A DNA stretch of 64,000 nucleotides from Bombyx mori (GCF_030269925.1 NC_085119.1:15721001-15785000), one strand, 5' to 3'. Shown: positions 44,686 to 54,995, counted from the first letter of the stretch. A program made the numbers and translations. Notes: a model not told the origin generated them from the sequence alone.

Positions 44686-44795
44686 TTTTTTATTGCCTTT
44701 GTAGGCAAACGAGCATACGGCCCACCTGATGGTGAGTGGTTACCGTCTCCCATGTACTTCAGCAATGCTAGGGGCAGAGCCAAGCCGCTGCCTAC
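44686..44795 (-). repeat. GGCAGCGGCTT-type SINE
   Basis: The complement of the unit begins with TTTTTTATTGCC and ends GCCGCTGCCTAC. Two overlapping frames here are not genes. Confidence 0.9.
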
Positions 44796-44949
44796 TGCTA
44801 AACTGTACTACTGTATATTTACTACAGAAAATACGTCTCCAACAAATGTATCAACAGAAACACGGAACGACTGTCTCGCTGACTGACAAATTCTATACTG
44901 TTCGAGATGGTATACAATTTAAAAAGGACTTACGTTATTTTATTTACTT

Positions 44950-45212
44950 TTTTTTCCCACTTCAACTAATGGTCTAGAGAGACCATATCAGCGTAACCTT
45001 AACTAGTAAGTGAGCTCACGGGGCTCAAACCTGACGATGTTGCTAACACGAACCCTAGCAAGAGCCGTGCTTCGTAGAATCTACCATCGGATCGGAAACG
45101 CGATCCACTGAGAAGATCCGGCGAGAAACTCAGTGGGCTGTGTCTGTGGGTTAGTTTACTCGCCGAGCTCTTCCGATCCCGAGGGTTCGACGAGAACGAT
45201 GACCGGATTTTA
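44950..45212 (-). mobile_element. Jockey-type LINE 3' end, diverged
   Basis: Matches the family from CCGGTCATCGTTC to a worn terminus (GGTCTCTCTAGACC in place of GGCTATC...). It is older than the copies at 35768 and 50209. Confidence 0.85.
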
Positions 45213-45800
45213 TTTCCCAGAATGTTCTTCGGTCTTATACGTTTTTTAACAAACGTTAAATATTTCCAAAAAAGGGTTACAGTGCATTAATATTACCAAT
45301 AATCTACCTATCAAGTATTAAGATTAATAAGTGAAACAATTGTTAGTCCAACGTTAATAAGACTTCGACGTGTCAGGACAAAGAGTCCATCCTTAACAGC
45401 TCTATTTACACCCTGAGTCTTATCTTAAGTACAAGTGACAGAGCATGTTGCAAGCCCACATGATTGTGTATCATTACATTGATTATTACTGTCGTGAAGC
45501 AATCATTCGTTCCAGTTAAGTAAAGCAAAGTAAGTAAAGTAAACTTGGATCAAAAAATTTAAATTGTTAAATATTGAGGTACACATCAGCATTCATCCTT
45601 GTTATTTTTAGGCTCAGCCAAAATGACTTAACGACCCAAGGAAGATGGCATAGCTCGTAGTCATGTATATAGGTGACTACACTGGCTGCGTCCACCAAAT
45701 ATACCTGTAATTCACGACTTTGTCCATTACGACTGAAATAGTACTAGCCATCTCTCTTATTACAAGCTACTGTAAAACTATTAGTGCGATTTTACTAATA
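45213..45800. other. AT-rich DNA with a worn Bm1 scrap
   Basis: About 45447-45521 resembles a plus-strand Bm1 (CATTGATTATTACTGTCGTG, GAAGCAATCATTCG). Otherwise nothing was recognised. Confidence 0.35.
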
Positions 45801-46595
45801 CTAGTGGTCCCCGCAGTAGCCGAAATTCGACTATAATTAATTGAAATTAAGAGTTTAACCTTTATTATGGCTCTATTGTCCAACACTATTATACCTCTAT
45901 AATCATACAGATATTAATATATTCTATATAATACAGATTTCACCAAAACTACACTATATTCGATAAATAATATTAAAAACAAACAATATTAATCTATTCT
46001 CAATTTGACCACAAACTTCAAAGAATAACAAAAGTTTCACAATTGACAATACACCAAGAGTATATTTATCAATGAAGTAGGAAACCTATGGAAATGAAAC
46101 GTCAACCAAAATTTCGTGCCACTGTGACGTCATCTGGCCACAAAACATGGCGGCTTTAGTGCTGTACAAAAGATTTCAATGTTATCAGGTTTTATCGATA
46201 AACGTTCTTGGCTCATTTTATTTTAAATATTGTTGAGTATTATTTATTTGTAGAATTTATACTTTAATGGGAAGTAAGTAGGTATATTGTTATGTGCAAA
46301 TATAATATGATTTAGATGGGTGAAATCTAAGACAAGTTCGTCCTTCGAATTTGCCAAGTAAACGATATGATGATTTTTAAAAGTTGCTACACTGATTTTA
46401 TAAAGTTGTCGTTTGTCGCAAAACATAAAGATATGGCGTAGTTCAAAGCCATCAGCCCATTTCTAGCATGCTAAATGTTATCGTATTTTGAGTACGTGTT
46501 TTTCTTAGACTATTACAATCTATTTTAATTGTTTTGCTGACTCTAAAGTCCGTAACATACTACCGTAGCGCACCCCAAGGAAGGTGCGCCGCACC

Positions 46596-46629
46596 ATTTG
46601 AATCACTTTCGCTTGAGAGTGATTCAAAT
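46596..46629. other. Perfect 12-bp stem-loop
   Basis: ATTTGAATCACT (46596-46607) and AGTGATTCAAAT (46618-46629) pair perfectly around a 10-base loop. It follows GTGCGCCGCACC, which is itself nearly self-complementary. It lies inside the long Helitron-like element. Confidence 0.8.
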
Positions 46630-47621
46630 TTTAAACTTATCAAGGGACCGCGTGAAAAAAAAAACACCTACAGAACATTTATTCATTAATTACAAACGTC
46701 ATTCCTTGTGACTTCCTCTCTAAAATCACTTAATTATTAAATATTTAACAAATTTACAATAGTGTTTTACTCACTGCGGAATAAAACTATTTTATTTAAA
46801 TAGTTCCGAAGAGATTTTGTCGGTAGCCTTTTTCCCGAAATATCTAAACAGAATGTCTAAATATGTTTTGATGACATATTTTAAAGTGGTATTCATGATT
46901 AGTGTCATGATCAATAGATTCCGACCGAAAAATGGATTTTTCGGATGAGGGCTCCATAATGAATTTAAATACATATAGATAATAGTTTTAGGATATCGAC
47001 TTTCTTGAGATCCTATAAAATACATTTTAATTATTATTTTTGTATGTTTTAAGCATGATAAATTATGAAATTTTATATAATCAATCATATTAAATCGATA
47101 TCAAAGTCAATAAATAATGTACAACCCAAAACAGACGGCCGAACTGACGTGACAATGACATTTGGCGCGCTAAACATGGCGGATTTTCGGCCTCATTAGA
47201 CGGAGACGGAGATATTTACGTATATTCATGTTTCATTTTATGTACGCACTGAAATACTGTTATATTGTTTTCTTGCGAGTTAAAGTGCTGAGTAAGAACG
47301 AGATAGATATATGTTTATGTATGTGCCTTCAAAATAGGTGCTATTTATATAAGCAATTGTACGTATAGAACAATATGTCGTGTCCCTACTATATAGGTCT
47401 ATGATATTTATACGTATGTGTTGTGTCAAATACGTTGTAGTGTCTGTAATGTTTTCTTTATTGATTTAATGTATTTTTTATGCATAATTTAAAAAAAAAA
47501 TAATCATCCTGCACTTCTTCTCTATGTTCTCTATAAGTGTGGGAAATTTTATACTCCTCCGTCCGCGCAATTTTCGTAAAAAGGGGTACAAAGTTTTTGC
47601 TTCACGTATTAGTATAATATA

Positions 47622-48888
47622 CTTAGTCTGGCCATAAATCCTGTTACAATTAAAAATAAACAAAATATTACATTTGAATTTGGAATCTGTCATTTTTATA
47701 TGATTGCTCATTGAGTTTTTTCATTTTGGCGCCAATACATTGTACAATATTTTGCAATATTAAAATGGAGTGGGGTGATAGAGAAAACCGAATCGCTGTG
47801 ATTGCATTACACAAAGTAGGTATGGAGCCAAATGCAATTTTTAAAACTCTCCATACGCTTGGTATTAGTAAAATGTTTGGGTACTAGGCTATTAATAGGT
47901 GCAATGAGACCTCCTCTGTTTGTGACAGAAAAAGATCTGGTCGTCCACGTAGTGTTCGTACGAAAAAGGTGGTCAAAGCAGTAAGGGAAAGAATTTGAAG
48001 AAATCCTGTCCGAAAGCAAAAGATTTTATCTCGGGAGATAAAGATAGCGCCTAGAACCATGTCGCATATTTTAAAAGATGACTTAGGACTTGCAGCCTAT
48101 AAGAGAAGTACTGGTCATTTCTTAACTGATAATTTAAAAGAGAATAGGGTAGTAAAATCGGAACAACCACTGAAGCGGTACGCAAAGGGAGGTAATAGAA
48201 AAATTTGGTTTACGGATGAGATTTTTTTACAATTGAGCAACATTTTAACAAACAAAATGACCGTATTTATGCTCAAAGCTCTAAGGAAGCTTCCCAATTA
48301 GTCGACAGAGTGCAACGTGGGTACTTCAGTGATGGTTTGGTGGGGTATTAGCTATGAAGGAATGACTGAGCCATACTTTTGTATAAAAGGTATCAAAACA
48401 TCGGCACAAGTGTATCAACAAGATACCATTTTGAGAAGGTAGTGAAGCCCCTTAACAACACCATGTTCAATAATCAAGAATGGTCCTTCCAGCAAGACTC
48501 GGCGCCAGGTCATAAAGCTCGGTCTACGCAGTCTTGGTTGGACACGAACGTTTCGGACTTCATCAGAGCTGAAGACTGGCCGTCGTCTAGTCCCGATCTT
48601 AATCCGCTGGATTATGATTTATGGTCAGTTTTAGAGAGTATGGCTTGCTCTAAGCGCCATGATAATTTGGAGTCCCTAAAACAATCCAAATTTTCCTATG
48701 GAATGAGTGCGTGCTTCTATTGATAACTGGTTTCAACGTTTAAAGGACTGTATTGCAGCCAATGGAGACCACATCGAATAAGCTTTTTATATTGATGTAT
48801 TAAACTAACACATTGTAAAAGTAATAAATGTTATTTGCAATAGTTTTTTTTTGTTATTTATTGTAACAGTATTTATGGCCAGACTAAG
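47622..48888 (+). mobile_element. Mariner transposon, D,D37D (maT/Bmmar1-like), copy 1
   Basis: Inverted ends CTTAGTCTGGCCATAAAT at 47622 and its complement at 48888 match over about 29 bases with one difference, and TA flanks both sides (47620-47621, 48889-48890). Length is 1267 bases, normal for mariners. It inserted four bases from the terminus of a Helitron-like element. The transposase inside is dead, so movement would need an enzyme from elsewhere. Confidence 0.95.
47765..48780 (+). pseudogene. Mariner D,D37D transposase, inactivated copy 1
   Basis: The frame starts ATG at 47765 (MEWGDRENRIAVIALHKVGM) with an N-terminal helix-turn-helix region. Stops lie at about 47885 and 47996. The first catalytic Asp is in WFTDE (about 48212), followed by a frameshift. 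A small deletion near 48322 removes residues before SVMVWWGIS. The C-terminal half (48379-48723) is open and holds the second Asp in FQQDSAPGHKA and the third in SPDLNPLDYDLW. Exactly 37 residues lie between them, defining the D,D37D class. The last residues (SIDNWFQRLKDCIAANGD) are in another frame. It encodes no working protein. Confidence 0.93.
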
Positions 48889-48892
48889 TAGA

Positions 48893-49614
48893 CGATTGGA
48901 GGAATTATTAAACCTTGTCTGAAATGCCTTCTACGAGCAAAAAAGTCTGCCAACTTAATATTGCTGAGCGAATTAAAGTGTAACAATGATAGTCGCTTTG
49001 TATTTTGTAATTCTAATGCACAGGCAGTCTATAGGCACTATTAGAAGCTCCCTGATTCGCTCGTGAAGTTCTAGAAAAATCGATTGCTGTAAATTGTCTG
49101 AAATTCGATTATTTTTTTTAAATTCGATATTCGATAAACAATTAAGATGACACTAAATTTATTAACTGTTAAGGTTGTATATTGCAAACTAGTTAACATG
49201 ATGTGGTCACAAAAATTGTTGTATCAAATTTTTAAACATTTTTCTGTATATTTATATTAATAGAAACTAAAGCGGGTATATTAAGAAATTAAAAATGCAA
49301 ATACGATGTCAGAACGTCCGACTCGAATGTCTTCGGTGTACGTGCCAAGTTTCTTAAGTAGAATCGATTATTGTAAATTGAAAATGATAGGGTCTATTTT
49401 AATACTATTAATATTAAGGTGGATGAACTCTAAGGATGACAATGTCAGTGAACTTTCCACTAAGTAGTTGGCGGAGTTGAATATGTTATATTCGAGAAGA
49501 TAAAATCCGTAATATATTGAGTAATTAGTAATTTTTCGGCATTTAGAGAGTTCGCTCTGACAGGTTCTACCGTCGTGCCTATTTCTTATATTTTTCAGGG
49601 TCTACACACTTTTA
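48893..49614. other. AT-rich DNA, nothing recognised
   Basis: No gene or repeat was seen. Confidence 0.4.
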
Positions 49615-49858
49615 CTGGTGGTAGGACCTCTAGTGAGTCCGCACGGGTAGGTACCACCACCCGGCTTATTTCTGCTGTGAAGCAGTAATGCGTTTCGGTT
49701 TGAAGGGTGGGGTAGCCGTTGTAACCATACTGAGATCTTAGAACTTATATCTCAAGGTGGGTGACGCATTTACGTTGTAGATGTCTATGGGCTCTAGTAA
49801 CCACTTAACACCAGGTGGACTATGAGTTCGTCCAACCATCTAAGCAATACAAAAAAAA
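49615..49858 (+). repeat. Bm1 SINE, 5'-truncated
   Basis: The body is near consensus, from CTGGTGGTAGGACC to AAGCAATACAAAAAAAA. Confidence 0.95.
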
Positions 49859-50208
49859 CTAGTGTAGTGCAACGTACAAAAATGACTTCGTTACAACTAT
49901 TTATTGTCGTACGTTTACTGAGTACTGTGTACTGTTTGCTGTCGTGTTTTTTTTTCCTCCAAAATATTCAGTACTTTTTTGGTCACGAAAGAACTTACAA
50001 GATATGTCTGTTTCTCCGCTTTAAATACCCTAAAATCGGAAATTAATATTTATCAGTCATGTAAATGAACCCTTATCTTTATTTAGTTGACGTTGATTTG
50101 TTAGTGTCGTTTTCTTGTAAGCGATAGATAACCTTTGTTGTGAAATTCAACGATTGTGAATGTGTCATTAGAATCGTATCGTTTAGAAACATCCTTTTCA
50201 TTCATTTT
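49859..50208. other. AT-rich spacer
   Basis: Nothing was recognised. Confidence 0.4.
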
Positions 50209-51020
50209 TTTTTCCTACCTATGCTGATAGCCTTGAGAGGCTATTTCAGCTTAACCTAGCTTGTGTAGGTGAGCTCACGGGGCTCAAACCGGAGAATTGC
50301 TAACACCGCCCTAGCAAGAGCAGTGCTTCGCAGAATCTACGACCGGGTCGGAAACGCGACCCACTGAGAAGATCCGGCGAGAAACTCAGTGGGCTGTGTC
50401 TGTGGGTTAATTCGCTCGTCGAGCCCTTCGTCGCAAGCGACGGGTTCGACGAGGACGGTGACCGGTGCTTGTATTGCCTAAAAGCACCGTTAATGGATCA
50501 GGAGGATCCGTGATGACGTGCTTTGGGCGACGTCGACGGTTTACCATTCGGTCTACAGGATCGGGTATGTAGTTTCCAGCGGCCACGACAAGAGGGTTCT
50601 CATGTCGTGCCGTCTTCTCAAAGTGGCGCAGCGATGCCGACTGTAGATACTTACTGACGGGGTCGAGCTCCAGGTCATCGTGGAGGTCCACGTTCCTCTG
50701 GAACCATGGTGCTCCGACGGCTATCCTGCAGAATCGGGATTGTATAACCTGAAGGGGTCTCAAGTTGGTGCGGGCCGCGTGAGCGAACACTACACTTGCA
50801 TACGTCATGACGGGGCGTATACAAGTTTTGTAGAGGGTTACCTTGTTACGGAGGGACAGTTTGCTTCGTCTACAAAGCATTGGGTAGAGTCGTCCTAGTA
50901 TAAAAGCGGCGCGATCGCGTACCGTTTTTACGTGGGGACGGAATGTCATCCCTCTGTCGAGGGTGACGCCTAGGTATTTGACCTTCGAGGCCCACGGTAT
51001 GGGATTTTCAGTCATAATAT
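50209..51020 (-). mobile_element. Jockey-type LINE, 5'-truncated, with coding part
   Basis: This 0.8-kb copy has the last third of the polymerase frame plus the whole 3' untranslated region and an A-rich end (T-run at 50209 on the plus strand). It identifies the parent of nine other 3'-end fragments in the window. Bombyx elements such as BMC1 are of comparable type, but I cannot name the family with confidence. Confidence 0.9.
50407..51015 (-). CDS. C-terminal part of a LINE reverse transcriptase (partial)
   Basis: The 202-codon frame is the C-terminal end of a jockey-clade open reading frame 2. It begins in the region just after the polymerase active site (IPWASKVKYLGVTLDRGMTF). It continues through the conserved thumb-like segments (LYKTCIRPVMTYASVVFAHA; LQVIQSRFCRIAVGAPWF) and ends in a basic tail (RPRRTRRLRRRARRAN). 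The endonuclease and polymerase domains upstream are missing because the copy is 5'-truncated at about 51020. The ATG at 51015 is internal to the original protein and is not a real start. The frame has no stops, so this insertion is younger than most here. Without the catalytic parts it cannot move itself. Confidence 0.88.
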   Translation of the reverse strand: MTENPIPWASKVKYLGVTLDRGMTFRPHVKTVRDRAAFILGRLYPMLCRRSKLSLRNKVTLYKTCIRPVMTYASVVFAHAARTNLRPLQVIQSRFCRIAVGAPWFQRNVDLHDDLELDPVSKYLQSASLRHFEKTARHENPLVVAAGNYIPDPVDRMVNRRRRPKHVITDPPDPLTVLLGNTSTGHRPRRTRRLRRRARRAN

Positions 51021-51046
51021 CGATAAATATATAAATATCGATTTTT

Positions 51047-51199
51047 TAGCCCACTGAGTTGCTAGTTGGATCTTTTCAGTGGGTGGCGATTTCGATCCAG
51101 TGGTAGATTCAGCAAAGCACTAACTTTGCTAGGGCTAGTTTTAGCAAATTTGTCAAGCTAGTTTCACCCCATGAGATACTAGCTAAAGTAGGAAAAAAA
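51047..51199 (+). mobile_element. Jockey-type LINE 3' end, inverted neighbour
   Basis: Starts AGCCCACTGAGTTGC and ends AAAGTAGGAAAAAAAAAA. It is in the opposite orientation to the copy ending at 51020, separated by a 26-base AT-rich segment with ATCGAT at both ends. It is more diverged. Confidence 0.85.
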
Positions 51200-51496
51200 A
51201 AATTGTTTTAAGCATTCGTGGCCTTCTACATTGTACACGTTATTATCTAAGGGGCTCTTACTAGGTACAAGCTTGAAGTGTCCTAGATATTTGGGCATGT
51301 TGCAAGCACCATGATCACAGGCTTATAGAACTGTACTCTTTGAATGTAAAAATCGATGTAGGAATCCTTTCAATATTAGTGTTCTAATGTTTCTTTCGAA
51401 AACGACCTAATCCATGACCAGACAGGATCTTGTATGACAATCGGCTTAAATGTACTGAGAGACATGTATAAACTAATTCCTTCCGTATTGGAAAGC
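51200..51496. other. AT-rich spacer
   Basis: Nothing was recognised. Confidence 0.4.
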
Positions 51497-51574
51497 GTAT
51501 GGTGAGCCCACTCGGGTAGATATCACCGTGTTGCCTGTTCCTGTCGTGAAGCGGTCATGCGTTTCGGAATCGAT

Positions 51575-51804
51575 GTTTTTATTTGTTGCTTATATGGGTA
51601 GACAAGTTCACAGCCCACCTGGTGTTAAGTGGTTACTGGAGCCCACAGACATCTACGACGTAAATGCGCCACCCACCTTGCGATATAAGTTCTAAGGTCT
51701 CAGTATAGTTACAACGGCTGCCCCACCCTTCAAGCCGAAACGCATTACTGCTCCACGGCAGAAATAGGGACCTACTCGTACGGACTCACAAGAGGTACCA
51801 CCAG
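51575..51804 (-). repeat. Inner Bm1 SINE
   Basis: Younger copy in minus orientation, with a deletion of about 15 bases after GCAGAAATAGG. Confidence 0.93.
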
Positions 51805-51819
51805 TAAATAAATAAACAA

Positions 51820-51897
51820 TCGGCTTTGCTGACATCAATGACGATATCGCTCACCGTCAGTTAGGCCGTATGCTTGTCTGCATCCAATGGCAAAAAA
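51820..51897 (+). repeat. GGCAGCGGCTT-type SINE, 3' fragment
   Basis: CGGCTTTGCTGACATCAATGAC through GGCCGTATGCTTGTCTGC to CAATGGCAAAAAA. It is worn and lies within the broken Bm1. Confidence 0.75.
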
Positions 51898-51990
51898 GTG
51901 TCAAGGTAGCTTTCATTCACGTTATAATGTTTATGGACTCCGGATATCACTTAACATAATGTGGGCCGTGAATTCACTCACAATCCTACG

Positions 51991-52692
51991 CCTTAAAAAA
52001 TAAAAGTTGTGTTTTGTATAATCGCTTGGTTGTCATACTTGTAGCCCTGACTGCGGTACCCTGGTATCAGATTACACTATCCTGATCATATTTAGTATTT
52101 TTGTTATGATTGAGTTCTAATTTCATTACATATGTGTGCTTTCGGTACTCACAACATGAGATCATCCTAGCAACATCTTTGAATGTGAAACGCTTAATAT
52201 TATTTTTCAATCATTTCAATAATTAAATACGTGTAATTTGTATGTCTCCAAGCACACCCACGACCACATTAAGCTTAATCCATAAAAAATCTCACATCTT
52301 CAATAATTATTTACCCGGATCCGTGTTAATAGAAATACCTGCGTCGAATAAAATCGAAGGTGTTGATTTACGAAAAACCCCGTGAAAATCCACGAAGACG
52401 CGAAATACTCAACATAATTGAATCTCGCAAAGCATGCACGCCCCAAGCGTACGGGCTCCATGAATGATGAATCGGCTCCAAGAATTTGACTACAGATTGG
52501 ATGAGGCTGTTTGAATAATCAAACATTGATTTTTTAAGTTGAAACAAACGTCTCGTTGGCTTATTTTTCAATTGAAAAGTAATTGGTTTAAATTGTTATT
52601 AATAGACACAGTCTTACTTATATCTTTAGAGTCTATTAGAGATAAGAGAGTAAAATAACGAAAAATTATGAATGGATAATGAACTAGTATCA
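51991..52692. other. AT-rich DNA, nothing recognised
   Basis: A 67-codon leftward frame at 52368-52571 has no family. Confidence 0.4.
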
Positions 52693-52885
52693 AAATAGGA
52701 GGATGATATAAAAGCTATTGCTGGACCACGGGGGATACAGGTAGACCAAAATAGAACCAAATGGAAGGACTTGGAGGAGGCCTTCACCATGCTTAATGGA
52801 TTATTAACCTAAAAATTATTGAAGATGATTAAACATTAAACGCTCACCTATTTACTTTGTATTTTAACAGGAAATAAAAGGTTTT
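52693..52885 (+). pseudogene. RTE-type LINE, C-terminus of polyprotein and 3' end
   Basis: The frame reads EDDIKAIAGPRGIQVDQNR and TKWKDLEEAFTMLNGLLT before a TAA at 52810-52812. This is the signature end of RTE-type LINE proteins (consensus RWxDDI...W...R..W..LEEAF). A TAG stands where RW is expected (52696-52698). Upstream protein is missing. The 3' part is AT-rich, as in RTE elements. Confidence 0.78.
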
Positions 52886-52935
52886 TTATTTTTATTTTGT
52901 TATGATTTATAACAAACCAGTAGTCTTACTGATGG

Positions 52936-53061
52936 AAGAGTGTCTTGTGAGCCCGTATTGGTATTGCTGCCGTGTTAGCAGTAATGGGTTTCGGTTTGAG
53001 GGAATGAATAGACATTATACTGTAGAAGTGAGACTTAGAACTCATGTCTCAAGGTGAGTGG
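52936..53061 (+). repeat. Bm1 SINE truncated by a LINE insertion
   Basis: A diverged Bm1 runs from GTCTTGTGAGCCCG to ATGTCTCAAGGTGAGTGGC. It ends exactly where the R1-clade LINE 3' end begins. No rest of this Bm1 occurs beyond the LINE. Confidence 0.8.
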
Positions 53062-53815
53062 CTTCTACTGACTAAAACCTCCTGTCGCTCAACAACCAAC
53101 GTCCAAACCTCGCGCATGAGACAGAACTCATGAAGAGGCAAAGGGGGGAAAGTGAAGCGTTTAGTGTGGAACACATCTCTCCCATCACCCTCCCCCTCGG
53201 GACGCCGGACTGGCGGTCGTCGGCGCCACGACCACAATCCCTCTCGGTCAGCAGGTTATCCGAAGCCCGCCTAGGTGGCGCCAGTTAGAGTGAGCTATCC
53301 TACGGAATACCCCGCTGGACCAGAACCAGCGTTGGTCGAGGATAGCCGGCCTTCCATCACCCGGATGCTCTTGCGTAAAACGCGTGCAGAGCAGCTTGCA
53401 CGTCGTCTTCTTAGGCCTCCCTCACCGGTCCCCAGACCGACATGTGAGGGGGACCCGAAACACTTAGAGGGCCAGGGCTTGGGCGACATCCGCCTCCCTG
53501 GCCCCCGCTCGATGGCGGCGGGATTGTGCATCTCTCACGCGCCCCGCCGCCTCCTTCTGCGAGATGGTGCACTCGCAGAAGTCGAGCATCGCCTTCCACG
53601 ACTTGTTGTCGCCGAGCATCGATGCCACAACACTCGGCAACGACAAGTCGTTTCCTATTTTTGCGACGAGGACACGGCGCCATCCCTCCCATGCGGGGCA
53701 GGCGACGAGCGTATGCTCTGCCGTGTCCAAGTCGCAACCACAATGGTGGCACTCTGCCGTCGGCTCGGCTGTGATCCGGTGCAGGAACTCACCGAAACAA
53801 CCATGTGCAGGGGTA
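53062..53815 (-). mobile_element. R1-clade LINE, 5'-truncated
   Basis: This 0.75-kb block is strongly GC-rich compared with its surroundings. On the minus strand it comprises the end of open reading frame 2 (to 53464) and about 400 bases of 3' untranslated region ending in GGTTTTAGTCAGTAGAAG at the Bm1. Many overlapping open frames on both strands result from its composition and are not genes. R1-clade LINEs include R1, TRAS and SART; which one cannot be told here. Confidence 0.85.
53464..53811 (-). pseudogene. C-terminus of R1-clade LINE protein with CCHC finger
   Basis: On the minus strand the frame reads GTPAHGCFGEFLHRITAEP, then the finger CHHCGCDLDTAEHTLVAC. It continues ACPAWEGWRRVLVAKIG, DLSLPSVVASMLG, WKAMLDFCECTISQKEAAGR and ends at a stop just left of 53470. 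The C-x2-C...H-x4-C motif after the polymerase is characteristic of the R1 clade, where it is thought to help RNA or DNA binding. The frame is open for its whole length of about 115 codons. Everything upstream, including endonuclease and polymerase, is missing. Confidence 0.88.
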
Positions 53816-53858
53816 CCCTAACCGGAAAAAAAACGTCCGTAACGTAAGATTTTTATTC
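53808..53858. repeat. Shared segment next to LINE break point, copy 1
   Basis: GGTACCCTAACCGG, an A-run, then CGTCCGTAACGTAAG and ATTTTTATT recur at 60612-60654. It is the flank of the R1-clade truncation. Confidence 0.8.
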
Positions 53859-53859
53859 A

Positions 53860-54763
53860 CTAAATAATCTTGTGTGGTCTTGTACATAATTATTGTCTGA
53901 TTTAGTATCTTTAAAAAGAGTTACGTATAGCATTTTCATCGGTTTTCATGAGTCACAAACATAGTTAAAATCACTTATATGATTTAATTTGCGATGATTT
54001 AATAAAGTGGAAGTTATACCGTAAAAATATTAAATTTGAGATTAGATTGTAAAAAACAGGTTACATTAGTAAGAATTTTTAAAAATTCGAACACCCAGCG
54101 ACAACACTATCACGGAGTCTTAGTAAAAGTCACATGAACACATCAAATGATTTAAATTAATCAAGTCACCGTCCAATGAAAAACAAATTCGAATCACTGA
54201 CTATCAACTCGTATGCATTGACCCGGATTTAATTACTACAAAAAAGCATTCATTGTATCAAAAAAATCAGAGCCACGTTCCTCGATTATCTGATAAACAA
54301 AAATCGACTTTGTTCACTGCCGTTGAAAGCGTTTCTTAATAAACGGTCGTTTGAAATATGACTGTTCAGTTTTGGCGTCAATCGATAATAATGATGAAAG
54401 TTCAAACGTATGGTGCGCAATGACAATCCAATTAACTTGAACTCGACAAATGAAAGGTTTTAATAAAATATTCAATGAATTTATTTCATTTTATTACATT
54501 TGCAGGTTTGTTTTAAAAGTATAACTGGCAAAAGGCTTCAGTAATGTTCGTGCTAAATTTAGCATAATATTTTTGGTCATTATAAACTATGTACCGGTGA
54601 GGTAACAAACCTGATATTAGGAGGTTTCCGGAGCACTTGGAAATAGATTTAAAGTTTTTATCTTTCTAATAAGCTACTTAATTGTTTAATTAAGTCCTTA
54701 ATGTGAGCTATTTCATTTTATTTTAAGTCACACGTCTTGTTGGTTGTAAGTTTTTGGTTCTTC
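53860..54763. other. AT-rich DNA, nothing recognised
   Basis: No gene or known repeat was seen. Confidence 0.45.
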
Positions 54764-54995
54764 TTTTTTTTATTCGTTCAATGGATGGACGAGGATACGA
54801 CACTTTGCGTTAAGTGATTACCAGAGCCCATAATAAACATCTACAACGTAAATGCTGCCACCCATTTTAGGACATGAGTTCTGAGTCTCGGTCTTTACAG
54901 TATAACGGCTGCCCTGCCTTTCAGACCGAAATGCATTACTGCTTCACGGTAGAAATAGGCAAAGCAGTGGTAGCCCCCCATGCGGACTCACAGGA
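54764..54995 (-). repeat. Bm1 SINE, diverged
   Basis: Body in minus orientation from a T-run to ATGCGGACTCACAGG, with several small insertions. Confidence 0.85.

Larger units (their letters stand above)
45801..48892 (-). mobile_element. Helitron-like element (family 3) carrying a mariner insertion
   Basis: On the minus strand this element begins with TC at its right end (48891-48892, separated from the rest by the mariner) and ends CTAG at 45804-45801. AGTCGAATTTCGGC lies just inside the CTAG end, where Helitrons have a hairpin. Both ends match the compact copy at 58534-58968. Without the mariner it is about 1.82 kb, against 435 bases for the other copy, so it contains about 1.4 kb of extra internal DNA. 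That DNA shows no Rep/helicase coding and holds a 12-bp perfect hairpin at 46596-46629. Confidence 0.72.
51497..51990 (+). repeat. Bm1 SINE broken by two later SINEs
   Basis: An old plus-strand Bm1 begins at 51497 (GGTGAGCCCACTCGGGTAG) and stops near 51568. Its 3' part reappears at about 51903-51990 (GTTTATGGACTCCGG, CACTTAACATAATGTGGGCC). Between them are a minus-strand Bm1 and a GGCAGCGGCTT-type fragment. Confidence 0.78.

Noticed and set aside
53275..53847. 190-codon forward frame and several overlapping frames
   Set aside because: They are shadows of the GC-rich R1-clade LINE, whose true coding strand is minus.
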